A stretch of 64,000 nucleotides of DNA from Nemertoderma westbladi (lineage: Eukaryota; Xenacoelomorpha; Nemertodermatida; Nemertodermatidae): contig JAUCBJ010009132.1 in the NCBI GenBank assembly GCA_032718475.1, forward strand, positions 62,001-126,000, written 5' to 3'. The translations under genes and the position numbers were made by a program. Position 1 is the stretch's first letter; each line of letters opens with the position of its first letter. Shown here in pieces: positions 12,973-23,000 of this stretch. The notes below the pieces were generated by a model that saw nothing but the letters and a program-made list of their open reading frames with translations, was not told the origin of the DNA and did not search any database.

Positions 12973-13761
12973 GTCCCCTAATTTTTTGTGGTCAAGGACA
13001 AACAAAAAATTACCCAAATAAAAATAAGAACAACATGATAGAAATATACAAATTACGAATAATTTGAAAATAATTGTGAAGGCACTTGAAGCGTACATAA
13101 TATTTACTTACTGTTAAATATGAATTCAATATAAACAAATATACTTGAAGCGTACATACGTTACAATATCACTCTTCTATAAAATCGTATACGTAAACAG
13201 GCTTGATATATAGAATTGTACATACAATCAAATACTTCCAAAGCACTAATTAAATTTATAATCGCAATTAGTATAAATGACCTCCTTCAACTTAGAACAA
13301 GAATATCTAAAAACGCTTTTATTTTCAATGGTGAAACATAATTAATCAATAACCATTTGGTTTAGACATACACCAGATGACTAGGTGTTACGAAAAAAGT
13401 ATGTTATATTATATAAACTGCACCAGAAATTACCTAAAGCTAGGGAGTATAATATTGGTTGTTAATTGCAAATTTTCAACGCATAGTAATTTTGCTCAGA
13501 GAAACAAACAAGTGTTATGAATATATTATTTAATTAAATATTTAATTATTATATTCTTATTTTATTGGAATGGAATGGAATGGGACGAACGTCTTCTTCG
13601 AGAATCATTAGTTCCACTTACCTTTATTGATACATTCGAAACGTGAGGAACTGTCTGTGTTACAATTACGATACTTACCTCAGGAGATTTCGACGATCTT
13701 TAATAATAGCAACCATGAACGCCGTAACATTATTATAATTTGTTAATTAACTCAGTCAGAG
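12973..13761 (-). other. AT-rich non-coding tail of the LTR element
   Basis: About 790 bp of AT-rich DNA lies between the inner LTR edge and the TCAGGG array. It would be the 3' untranslated part in coding orientation. No pol-like protein is visible in any frame. The 15 bases next to the LTR (minus strand ...AAAAATTAGGGGAC) are the best polypurine-tract candidate. Confidence 0.6.
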
Positions 13762-14267
13762 TCAGGGTCAGGGTCAGGGTCAGGGTCAGGGTCAGGGTCA
13801 GGGTCAGGGTCAGGGTCAGGGTCAGGGTCAGGGTCAGGGTCAGGGTCAGGGTCAGGGTCAGGGTCAGGGTCAGGGTCAGGGACATCAGGGTCAGGGTCAG
13901 GGCTCATCAGGGTCAGGGTCAGGGTCAGGGTCAGGGTCAGGGTCAGGGTCAGGGTCAGGGTCAGGGTCAGGGTCAGGGTCAGGGTCAGGGTCAGGGTCAG
14001 GGTCAGGGTCAGGGTCAGGGTCAGGGTCAGGGTCAGGGTCAGGGACATCATCAGGGTCAGGGTCAAGGTCAGGGTCAGGGTCAGGGTCAGGGTCAGGGTC
14101 AGGGTCAGGGTCAGGGTCAGGGTCAGGGTCAGGGTCAGGGTCAGGGTCAGGGTCAGGGTCAGGGTCAGGGTCAGGGTCAGGGTCAGGGTCAGGGTCAGGG
14201 TCAGGGTCAGGGTCAGGGTCAGGGTCAGGGTCAGGGCTCAGGGCCAGGGTCAGGGTCAGGGTCAGGG
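13762..14267. repeat. (TCAGGG)n hexamer array, about 80 copies
   Basis: Nearly perfect TCAGGG repeats are interrupted by a few variants (ACATCAGG near 13881, GCTCATCAGG near 13902, ACATCATCAGG near 14043, GGCTCAGGGCC near 14236). The plus strand is a dense run of GGG tracts with G-quadruplex potential. On the minus strand the hexamer reads GACCCT, which in one frame is alternating Asp-Pro. It lies wholly inside the LTR element and directly follows ORF2, so it is element sequence and not a chromosome end, although it resembles telomeric repeats such as TTAGGG and the beetle TCAGG. Confidence 0.95.
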
Positions 14268-17200
14268 ACATCATCAGGATCGTCAGGCCCATTGGGTTGA
14301 GAATCTCGGGGGTTATAAGGATCCCGATAAGGACGACCATTGTTGCCTGAGTTACGGTCCCCATCTGGGTCTCTATCTGGATATTCAGGTCGTCTCCCCG
14401 TCATGCCTGAATTTAATGGCACCTGTAGGTGTGACTTCTCAGAGTGGTAACGGCTAGGGCCACGGCCACCAAACCCATAGTTATTTGAGGATTCCCGTTC
14501 TGATGGATTCACTAAGGGCTGAGTATCTGCCCATTGGTGAGTGCTGTGTGGTTCGGCGTAAAATGACCCCCTTCGTGGTCCACGTGACACTTGGAATGCT
14601 TCAGTGCGTATAGGCTGGTTTCTATGCCGGGATTCAATGGGTGGGTTGAGTATATTGGAATAGTCGATTTTTCTATATGCTCCAGCCACACATGACTGGT
14701 TTCGCAACGGTGTCTGTGCAATAGAAAACCGCGGGGTTGTTGTGCCTGCTTTAGAAACAATCCGCTCCCTTACTTTATCAATTTTTTGGGTCCCAGTAGC
14801 AAAATCAGTACGAGTCTGGGTTTCCATGATTGGGGTACTCGCATTCTGCACCAGATGTTCGACAGCTGTGTTGATACTAGTAAGAACTCCAGTTAGTTGT
14901 TGATGTGTCACTGGACGATCTTCAGGGATCGACGGCATAGCTTTATTTTCAAAACCGCTGGTCTTAAAATTACCCCCACCCTTTTTAAAAATTCTTGTAT
15001 TTTGAGGTTGAGAAAGGCACGGATGGAGAGACTCCATCTCATCCGACCACTCCTCCTCAGAGTCAGTAGCTAATTTATTAAACCTCCTGCTGGAAGTAGG
15101 ACATTTTGTACTGGCCAATGGTTCTATATGACAATGAGTGTATTTATTCGCTATTTGATGTAAATTCACCGTGGGCGGGATATCTACCGTAGGGCGATTA
15201 TCTACAGTAGAAGAAACATTTACAGTAGAAGGAATACGTACTGTAGATGGAATATCTACAGTGGAAGGAATATCTACAGTAGAAGGAATACGTACTGTAG
15301 ATGGCATATCTACAGTAGAAGGAATATCTACAGTAGAAGGAATACGTACTGTAGATGGAATATCTACAATAGATAGGATATCTACAGTAGAAGGAATACG
15401 TACTGTAGATGGAATATCTACAGTAGAAGGAATATCTACAGTAGAAGGAATACGTACTGTAGATGGAATATCTACAGTAGAAGGAATATCTACAGTAGAA
15501 GAATTACGTACTGTAGATGGAATATCTACAGTAGAAGGAATATCTACAGTAGAAGGAATACGTACTGTAGATGGAATATCTACAATAGATAGGATATCTA
15601 CAGTAGAAGGAATACGTACTGTAGATGGAATATCTACAGTAGAAGGAATATCTACAGTAGAAGGAATACGTACTGTAGATGGAATATCTACAATAGATAG
15701 GATATCCACAGTAGAAGGAATACGTACTGTAGATGGAATATCTACAATAGATAGGATATCTACAGTAGAAGGAATACGTACTGTAGATGGAATATCTACA
15801 GTAGAAGGAATATCTACAGTAGAAGGAATACGTACTGTAGATGGAATATCTACAATAGATAGGATATCCACAGTAGAAGGAATACGTACTGTAGATGGAA
15901 TATCTACAATAGATAGGATATCTACAGTAGAAGGAATACGTACTGTAGATGGAATATCTACAGTAGAAGGAATATCTACAGTAGAAGGAATACGTACTGT
16001 AGATGGAATATCTACAATAGATAGGATATCTACAGTAGAAGGAATACGTACTGTAGATGGAATATCTACAGTAGAAGGAATATCTACAGTAGAAGGAATA
16101 CGTACTGTAGATGGAATATCTACAATAGATAGGATATCCACAGTAGAAGGAATACGTACTGTAGATGGAATATCTACAATAGATAGGATATCCACAGTAG
16201 AAGGAATATCTACAGTAGAAGGAATACGTACTGTAGATGGAATATCTACAGTAGAAGGAATATCTACAGTAGAAGGAATACGTACTGTAGATGGAATATC
16301 TACAGTAGAAGGAATATCTACAGTAGAAGGAATATCTACAGTAGAAGGAATACGTACTGTAGATGGCATATCTACAGTAGAAGGAATATCTACAGTAGAA
16401 GGAATACGTACTGTAGATGGAATATCTACAGTAGAAGGAATATCTACAGTAGAAGGAATACGTACTGTAGATGGAATATCTGCAGTGGAAGGAATATCTA
16501 CAGTAGAAGAATTACGTACTGTAGATGGAATATCTACAGTAGAAAGAATATCTACAGTAGAAGGAATATCTACAGTAGAAGGAATATCTACAGTAGAAGG
16601 AATATCTACAGTAGAAGGAATATCTACAGTAGAAGGAATACGTACTGTAGATGGAATATCTACAATAGATAGGATATCCACAGTAGAAGGAATACGTACT
16701 GTAGATGGAATATCTACAGTAGAAGGAATATCTACAGTAGAAGGAATACGTACTGTAGATGGCATATCTACAGTAGAAGGAATATCTACAGTAGAAGGAA
16801 TACGTACTGTAGATGGAATATCTACAGTAGAAGGAATATCTACAGTAGAAGGAATACGTACTGTAGATGGAATATCTGCAGTGGAAGGAATATCTACAGT
16901 AGAAGAATTACGTACTGTAGATGGAATATCTACAGTAGAAAGAATATCTACAGTAGAAGGAATATCTACAGTAGAAGGAATATCTACAGTAGAAGGAATA
17001 TCTACAGTAGAAGGAATATCTACAGTAGAAGGAATACGTACTGTAGATGGAATATCATAGTCTAATAAAGTGTTAGAACTCTGTCTAGAGTTATTCAGAA
17101 TACGGCTGTCAGGATACAGAATTTCACAATTTGTGGATAATTCCACCAATGACATTGGTGGTGCCTCCAGGTCTACAAATGCATCTGTTTCCAAGGCGTT

Positions 17201-17578
17201 ATGCACACTGGTTTCCAGACGCTGCCTGTAGTCATCGTGCTGACTCCGGTAACGTGCATGTTGCAAATCAATTTCTTCTTTGCGTCTGTTTGCTCGTTCC
17301 GATATTTCAGCTTTCTTCAAAAGCTCCCTCTCGACTCGTTCCACCTCTTCCTTCCTTTGCCGAGCCCGCCGCTCAATTTCTCTTATCTTCTGCTTAGCTT
17401 GCCATAATCTTTGCTGCTCGTCTTCCTCTGCATCATGCAAAGCTTGGCGTTCAGCTTCCTTGGCATGCTCGATACGATCAGCCGCCTGGGAAACCAGAAG
17501 CTCATTCTCCAGTTGTCTGTTTTCTCTCTCTGCAGAATGTAACAGGCGCAAAGCCTCCTCAGCTTGTCGATTTGCCAA
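14231..17578 (-). CDS. ORF2 of the LTR element: coiled-coil, massively repetitive Gag-like protein
   Basis: An ORF of 1,115 codons is counted here from a TTG. The frame is open further upstream to about 17730 without any ATG, and the first ATG lies past the coiled coil (near 17158), so independent AUG initiation at the head is unlikely. From the N terminus: a charged Glu/Arg/Lys-rich coiled coil (residues about 1-120); roughly 620 residues of tandem IPSTVD/IPSTVR hexapeptides (about 175-798); then about 315 residues of basic, Ser/Asn-rich sequence with RGP and GFGGRG patches, ending in Asp-Pro repeats. I see no zinc knuckle, protease DSG or YxDD motif. The stop falls where the TCAGGG array begins, in the frame reading CCC TGA. 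It overlaps the end of ORF1 in the +1 frame, so it is probably the distal half of a Gag-like polyprotein. Function is inferred from position only. Confidence 0.65.
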   Translation of the reverse strand: MANRQAEEALRLLHSAERENRQLENELLVSQAADRIEHAKEAERQALHDAEEDEQQRLWQAKQKIREIERRARQRKEEVERVERELLKKAEISERANRRKEEIDLQHARYRSQHDDYRQRLETSVHNALETDAFVDLEAPPMSLVELSTNCEILYPDSRILNNSRQSSNTLLDYDIPSTVRIPSTVDIPSTVDIPSTVDIPSTVDIPSTVDILSTVDIPSTVRNSSTVDIPSTADIPSTVRIPSTVDIPSTVDIPSTVRIPSTVDIPSTVDMPSTVRIPSTVDIPSTVDIPSTVRIPSTVDILSIVDIPSTVRIPSTVDIPSTVDIPSTVDIPSTVDIPSTVDILSTVDIPSTVRNSSTVDIPSTADIPSTVRIPSTVDIPSTVDIPSTVRIPSTVDIPSTVDMPSTVRIPSTVDIPSTVDIPSTVDIPSTVRIPSTVDIPSTVDIPSTVRIPSTVDIPSTVDILSIVDIPSTVRIPSTVDILSIVDIPSTVRIPSTVDIPSTVDIPSTVRIPSTVDILSIVDIPSTVRIPSTVDIPSTVDIPSTVRIPSTVDILSIVDIPSTVRIPSTVDILSIVDIPSTVRIPSTVDIPSTVDIPSTVRIPSTVDILSIVDIPSTVRIPSTVDILSIVDIPSTVRIPSTVDIPSTVDIPSTVRIPSTVDILSIVDIPSTVRIPSTVDIPSTVDIPSTVRNSSTVDIPSTVDIPSTVRIPSTVDIPSTVDIPSTVRIPSTVDILSIVDIPSTVRIPSTVDIPSTVDMPSTVRIPSTVDIPSTVDIPSTVRIPSTVNVSSTVDNRPTVDIPPTVNLHQIANKYTHCHIEPLASTKCPTSSRRFNKLATDSEEEWSDEMESLHPCLSQPQNTRIFKKGGGNFKTSGFENKAMPSIPEDRPVTHQQLTGVLTSINTAVEHLVQNASTPIMETQTRTDFATGTQKIDKVRERIVSKAGTTTPRFSIAQTPLRNQSCVAGAYRKIDYSNILNPPIESRHRNQPIRTEAFQVSRGPRRGSFYAEPHSTHQWADTQPLVNPSERESSNNYGFGGRGPSRYHSEKSHLQVPLNSGMTGRRPEYPDRDPDGDRNSGNNGRPYRDPYNPRDSQPNGPDDPDDVPDPDPDPGPEP
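15183..17056. repeat. 18-bp coding minisatellite with hairpin symmetry, about 104 units
   Basis: Two 18-bp unit types alternate, TCTACAGTAGAAGGAATA and CGTACTGTAGATGGAATA, often as 54-bp triplets. Where the second precedes the first, TACTGTAGAT and ATCTACAGTA face each other across GGAAT, forming a 10-bp stem with a 5-nt loop. Unit length is divisible by three and neither strand has stops, so both strands are open throughout. A 396-bp (22-unit) block is duplicated in tandem, marked by the rare variant TCTGCAGTGGAAGG at 16479 and 16875. It encodes the IPSTVD/R tract of ORF2. Confidence 0.95.
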
Positions 17579-17714
17579 TATCGATATATTTCCCTCTGCT
17601 AGCCTTCTAAGTCTAGCTGATTTTGTAGAACTAGTCCTAGAAATATTAGATGTTACAGCTGACAGTCTACCGATACTACCGCCCCCCTCTGGTTCAATTT
17701 CAGTTCGGTGTAGT

Positions 17715-18539
17715 CTAAACCTCTGGGTAATTAATTAAATTTGGAGACAGTAAGTCTGAGGTCGTGTCGTGCTGTCGTGTTACTGGATTTATATGAGTAG
17801 GACGAGGAATGGAAGAGAAAGGCATTGGAAATTTATCCCATGTTAATGATTGTGCCGGACTATGGTGTGCCGGACTATGGATTACCATAGCTGTTCCTGT
17901 ACTCACCTCCGACACCTCAACTACAGGATCTACATGGTGTGAACTTGCCCAGTTTACTAACTCTTGATACCTACCACGACAACTTACGTGTTTCGAATAA
18001 GCTTGTTGGAATTCGTTAGCATTTCCTCCTTCAGTCTCATAATAAAGCGACTGCTTCCGATATTGTTTTAGAACCTGGTCCCATCTGGTATTCATTCTAT
18101 CCGGCTTTCTAAGAAATTCTTCACCGCACTCACCTGGATTAGTTGTTCTACTTCGCTGTTCAAATTCCAATATATCGACATTCATGTTGTGATAAAGTTG
18201 TCCCAGACTACGGTTGATAGCCGCAATGTCGACGGTGTTCGTAGCTGATCTAGGATGGTTTGAGAGTCGAGACGGACGAGTTCTTTCAGTATTGAGACCG
18301 TCCCATGGCCCGGCAGCAGCGGTTTGGCGTAGCGATTCCCGGTTAGAACTCGGCTCACGAATAAGAGTTTCATTGAGAGACATTATGCTCCCTCCGATCG
18401 ATATATTGTCATCGCTTGGTATGTTGGGCACATTTCTTGACTCCTCCATTTCCCTTTGTGGGCTTAAAGGATGATTCATGATAGGCTGACCATCCGTAGA
18501 AGGGATGGGATCTAGTCTAGGGGGTGTATGATTTGACAT
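17715..18539 (-). CDS. ORF1 of the LTR element: proximal Gag-like protein
   Basis: A 274-codon ORF starting with ATG about 1 kb inside the 5' LTR in coding orientation. The protein is hydrophilic and Pro/Ser/Asn-rich at its N terminus. A more structured stretch sits around residues 110-200 (Trp, Tyr and Arg-rich, with the phrases RWDQVLKQYRKQSLYYE and YQELVNWASSHH). I recognise no named domain. Its last codons overlap the open frame leading into ORF2 in the +1 direction. Position and size fit the N-terminal part of a retrotransposon Gag. Expression would come from the 5' LTR, but no splice sites are obvious between LTR and ATG. Confidence 0.65.
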   Translation of the reverse strand: MSNHTPPRLDPIPSTDGQPIMNHPLSPQREMEESRNVPNIPSDDNISIGGSIMSLNETLIREPSSNRESLRQTAAAGPWDGLNTERTRPSRLSNHPRSATNTVDIAAINRSLGQLYHNMNVDILEFEQRSRTTNPGECGEEFLRKPDRMNTRWDQVLKQYRKQSLYYETEGGNANEFQQAYSKHVSCRGRYQELVNWASSHHVDPVVEVSEVSTGTAMVIHSPAHHSPAQSLTWDKFPMPFSSIPRPTHINPVTRQHDTTSDLLSPNLINYPEV

Positions 18540-19529
18540 TATTGAAATTATATTTCTTTACTTAGTTTGACTTAGTTATTTAAAATTGGTCCACTTTAAT
18601 GTTTCTCGAATTTAAATTTAAAATTAAATTTAAATTATATTCCGTGGTATCTAAAATGTATAAAATTAACACTGCAATTGGCAACCTGTAGAACAAATGA
18701 ATACCTACAGTAAAAAAAGGAAAAATAACATGTAGTATTAAAATATAATTAACTTATAAATCGAGATGACACCAAGGTAGTAGTCATCAAACCAAACCAG
18801 TCTAGATTTGGCTCTATGGGGCGCTATACGCGGATATTTAAAACTATGGATCACTATTTATACGTTACTTATTAGCTTCAGTGGTGCCTTCACTAATATG
18901 TTAAGTGATATAAATCAAATTATAACCTAAAAAATAGAAATAAATTATAATACGAGGTTCAAACCTGACCCCGGTCCCAAAATACACCTGGTTTGTAATG
19001 GAGACACTTTACAAATCAGGGGTGAACGTAGAAGTACCTTCTCACCCTCCGGCGTCGCGTGGCGATAAATCTTCTTGCAAACTCAAACCTGGCCCAAGAG
19101 AGAGTCCATGCCCTACCAAGTCATCGGTCCCCGAGACCGATTCATGTTGAAATAGAGCCCACCGACAAAGAAGGAAAAGGTAAGACTAAACGTTGAGAGT
19201 CAGGAAAGCATAGAAAAATATAACCTACAGTTGTAATAATTGCACCACAATTAAAACAGAAACTTATACTTATCGTTAGTTTTCCTTCGCCTCCGATAGA
19301 AGATGAGAGTTTGAAAACTTGAGAGTTTGAGAACTTGAGAAACTTGAGAACCTTATGAACTTCAGAGAATTTGGAGACTTTTGAGAGCGTGCGACATTTG
19401 AGAATGTTGTTAACTTCAGAGAACTTTGAAAACTTAGAGAACTTCAGATTGTGAGAAACTTGAGAACTGTTAAATTCACTGTTCCAGTAGCCCATTAAAT
19501 TCACTGTTCCAGTAGACCATTAAATTCAC
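18540..19529 (-). other. 5' leader of the LTR element with short tandem repeats
   Basis: About 1 kb lies between the ORF1 start codon and the upstream LTR. Positions 19310-19460 hold a degenerate repeat of about 10 bp based on TTGAGAACTTGAGAA. Next to the LTR a segment of about 27 bp (GTGAATTTAATGG, then CTACTGGAACA) is repeated 2.3 times where a primer-binding site would be expected. A 120-codon minus ORF at 19142-19504 is made largely of these repeats and is not considered a gene. Confidence 0.6.
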
Positions 19530-20004
19530 TGTATGCTATACCGGGCATAATCCGGGGTCTTTTCCCCTAATTTGGAATCTTATCCAACGGAGCGTTGCAA
19601 ATAACTTGAGTTTATAAAAGGACAGTATAATAATAATATATAATAATATATAACTTGCAACAGCTCGTGAATTTAATGGCTCCTTAGGGGAGACCATTAG
19701 TTTTAGTAACAAAGTAATAAAACTGCACAACTTCTATCTATGAATAAAACCAATGAATGTTTAATATATATGAAGTATTATGCTACCAATATTAGCCCAG
19801 TAAGAATACTTAATCCCCAATATCCAATAGGAGGTCGTTTCCTTGTCCCCAGCTTACATTAATGGTTGATGCACCAGTACTGCCTGGTAGAAGGGGATAA
19901 TTGGTGTTTCAAAACAGCTGATGAGTAGGTAACAATACAGATTGGGTTTGGCATTTTCCTATAGGGGTTAGATGAATTGAATGTATTTCATGGAACCGAA
20001 TACA
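19530..20004 (-). repeat. LTR (upstream copy in coding orientation)
   Basis: 475 bp, reading identically to the LTR at 12498-12972. It is followed directly by the second CCTGG and minisatellite DNA. Confidence 0.93.
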
Positions 20005-23000
20005 CCTGGTGGCCCCTTCCAGGCAATTCAAGCAGGTAAGAATAGGTGGAACCTGGTGGCCGCTTCCAGGCGATTCAAGCAGGTGAGAATAGGTGAAACC
20101 TGGTGGCCGCTTCCAGGTGAGAAAAGGTGAACCGGGTGGCCGCTTCCAGGCGATTCAAGCAGCTTAGAAAAGGTGGAACCTGGTGGCCGCTTCCAGGCGA
20201 TTCAAGCAGGTAAGAATAGGTGGAACCTGGTGGCCGCTTCCAGGCGATTCAAGCAGGTGAGAATAGGTGAAACCTGGTGGCCGCTTCCAGGTGAGAAAAG
20301 GTGGTACCTGGAGGCCGCTTCCAGGCGATTCCAGCAGGTGAAAATAGGTGGAACCTGGTGGCCGCTTCCAGGCGATTCAAGCAGGTGAGAATAGGTGGAA
20401 CCTGGTGGCCGCTACCAGGCGATTCAAGCAGGTGAGAAAAGGTGGAACCTGGTGGCCGCTTCCAGGCGATTCAAGCAGGTGAGAATAGGTGGAACCTGGT
20501 GGCCGCTTCCAGGCGATTTAAGCAGGTGAGAAAAGGTGGAACCTGGTGGCCGCTTCCAGGCGATTCAAGCAGGTGAGAAAAAGTGGAACCTGGTTGCCGC
20601 TTCCAGGCGATTCAAGCAGGTGAGAATAGGTGGAACCTGGTGGCCGCTTCCAGGCTTTTCAAGCAGGTGAGAATAGGTGGAACATGGTGGCCGCTTCCAG
20701 GCGATTCAAGCAGGTGAGAAAAGGTGGAACCTGGTGGCCGCTTCCAGGCGATTCAAGCAGGTGAGAATAGGTGGAATCTGGTGGCCGCTTCCAGGCGATT
20801 CAAGCAGGTGAGAATAGGGGGAACCTGGAGGCCGCTTCCAGGCGATACAAGCAGGTGAGAAAAGGTGGAACCTGGTGGGCGCTTACAGGTGATTCAAGCA
20901 GGTGAGAAAAGGTGGAACCTGGTGGCAGCTTCCAGGCGATTCAAGCAGGTGAGAAAAAGTGGACCCTGGTGACCGCTTCCAGGCGATTCAAGCAGGTGAG
21001 AATAGGTGGAACCTGGAGCCCGCTTCCAGGCGATACAAGCAGGTGAGAAAAGGTGGAACGTTGTGGCCGCTTCGAGGCGATTCAAGCAGGTGAGAAAAGG
21101 TGGAACCTGGTGGCCGCTTCCAGGCGATTCATGCAGGGGAGAATAGATGGAACCTGGTGGCCGCTTCCAGGCGATTCAAGCAGGTGATAAAAGGTGGAAC
21201 CTAGTTGCCGCTTCCAGGCGATACAAGCAGGTGAGAAAAGGTGGAACCTGGTGGGCGCTTACAGGTGATTCAAGCAGGTGAGAAAAGGTGGAACCTGGTG
21301 GCAGCTTCCAGGCGATTCAAGCAGGTGAGAAAAAGTGGACCCTGGTGACCGCTTCCAGGCGATTCAAGCAGGTGAGAATAGGTGGAACCTGGAGCCCGCT
21401 TCCAGGCGATACAAGCAGGTGAGAAAAGGTGGAACGTTGTGGCCGCTTCGAGGCGATTCAAGCAGGTGAGAAAAGGTGGAACCTGGTGGCCGCTTCCAGG
21501 CGATTCATGCAGGGGAGAATAGATGGAACCTGGTGGCCGCTTCCAGGCGATTCAAGCCGGTGAGAAAAGGTGGAACCTGGTGGCCGCTTCCAGGCGATTC
21601 ATGCAGGGGAGAATAGATGGAACCTGGTGGCCGCTTCCAGGCGATTCAAGCAGGTGATAAAAGGTGGAACCTAGTTGCCGCTTCCAGGCGATTCAAGCAG
21701 GTGAGAAAAGGTGGAACCTGGTGGCCGCTTCCAGGCGATTCAAGCAGGTGAGAATAGGTGGAATCTGGTGGCCGCATCCAGGCGATTCAAGCAGGTGAGA
21801 ATAGGGGGAACCTGGAGGCCGCTTCCAGGCGATACAAGCAGGTGAGAAAAGGTGGAACCTGGTGGGCGCTTACAGGTGATTCAAGCAGGTGAGAAAAGGT
21901 GGAACCTGGTGGCAGCTTCCAGGCGATTCAAGCAGGTGAGAAAAAGTGGACCCTGGTGACCGCTTCCAGGCGATTCAAGCAGGTGAGAATAGGTGGAACC
22001 TGGAGCCCGCTTCCAGGCGATACAAGCAGGTGAGAAAAGGTGGAACGTTGTGGCCGCTTCCAGGCGATTCAAGCAGGTGAGAAAAGGTGGAACCTGGTGG
22101 CCGCTTCCAGGCGATTCATGCAGGGGAGAATAGATGGAACCTGGTGGCCGCTTCCAGGCGATTCAAGCAGGTGATAAAAGGTGGAACCTAGTTGCCGCTT
22201 CCAGGCGATTCAAGCAGGTGAGAAAAGATGGAATCTGGTGGCCGCTTCTAGGCTTATTCAAGCAGGTGAGAAAAGGTGGAACCTGGTGGCCGCTTCTAGT
22301 CGATTCAAGCCGGTGAGAAAAGGTGGAACCTGGTGGCCGCTTCCAGGCGATTCAAGCAGGTGAGAAAAGGAGGAACCTGGTTGCCGCTTCCAGGCGATTC
22401 AAGCAGGTGAGAAAAGGTGGAATCTGGTGGCCGCTTCTAGGCTTATTCAAGCAGGTGAGAAAAGGTGGAACCTGGTGGCCGCTTCTAGGCGATTCAAGCA
22501 GGTGAGAAAAGGTGGAACGTTGTGGCCGCTTCCAGGCGATTCAAGCAGGTGAGAAAAGGTGGAACCTGGTGGCCGCTTCTAGGCGATTCAAGCAGGTGAG
22601 AATAGGTGGAACCTGGTGGCCGCTTCCAGGCGATTCAAGTAGATGAGAAAAGGTGGAACCTGGTGGCCGCTTCTAGGCTTATTCAAGCAGGTGAGAAAAG
22701 GTGGAACCTGGTGGCCGCTTCTAGTCTATTCAAGCAGGTGAGAAAAGGTGGAACCTGGTGGCCGCTTCCAGGCGATTCATGCAGATGAGAAAAGGTGGAA
22801 CCTGGAGCCCGCTTCCAGGCGATTCATGCAGATGAGAAAAGGTGGAACCTGGTGGCCGCTTCCAGGCGATTCAAGCAGGTGAGAAAAGGTGGAACCTGGT
22901 GGCCGCTTCTAGTCGATTCAAGCAGGTGAGAATAGGTGGAACCTGGTGGCCGCTTCCAGGCGATTCAAGTAGATGAGAAAAGGTGGAACCTGGTGGCCGC

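Larger units (their letters stand above)
12498..20004 (-). mobile_element. non-autonomous LTR retrotransposon with Gag-like ORFs, inserted in the minisatellite
   Basis: The 7,507-bp element has two 475-bp LTRs that begin TGTATGC and end AATACA, and a 5-bp target duplication. I see no difference between the LTRs, so the insertion is very recent. Large ORFs lie only on the minus strand, so the right LTR is taken as the 5' LTR. A leader of about 1 kb follows, then ORF1 (17715-18539), ORF2 (14231-17730), the TCAGGG array and an AT-rich tail with a purine-rich TTAGGGGAC next to the downstream LTR. There is no protease, reverse transcriptase, RNase H or integrase, so mobility must depend on an autonomous relative. 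TGT...ACA termini and a 5-bp duplication fit BEL/Pao, but Ty3 or Copia types cannot be excluded. I found no clear tRNA primer-binding site. Confidence 0.9.

Noticed and set aside
13762-14267. The hexamer array as a telomere or chromosome end
   Set aside because: It is flanked on both sides by the same LTR element and by minisatellite, and is interrupted by irregular variants.
13740-14364. ORFs of Val-Arg, Gly-Gln, Asp-Pro or Leu-Thr dipeptides
   Set aside because: Pure products of the TCAGGG array in different frames. Only the last few Asp-Pro codons belong to a frame with unique coding sequence.
15171-17060. A 629-codon plus-strand ORF across the 18-bp repeat
   Set aside because: It is the complement of ORF2. 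It exists because the 18-bp unit has no stop on either strand and is limited to the repeat, whereas the minus frame extends through unique sequence on both sides.
17715-17735. AAATTTA near the end of ORF1 as a -1 frameshift site
   Set aside because: The heptamer is in the right phase, but -1 slippage would meet a TAA two codons later. ORF2 lies in the +1 frame.
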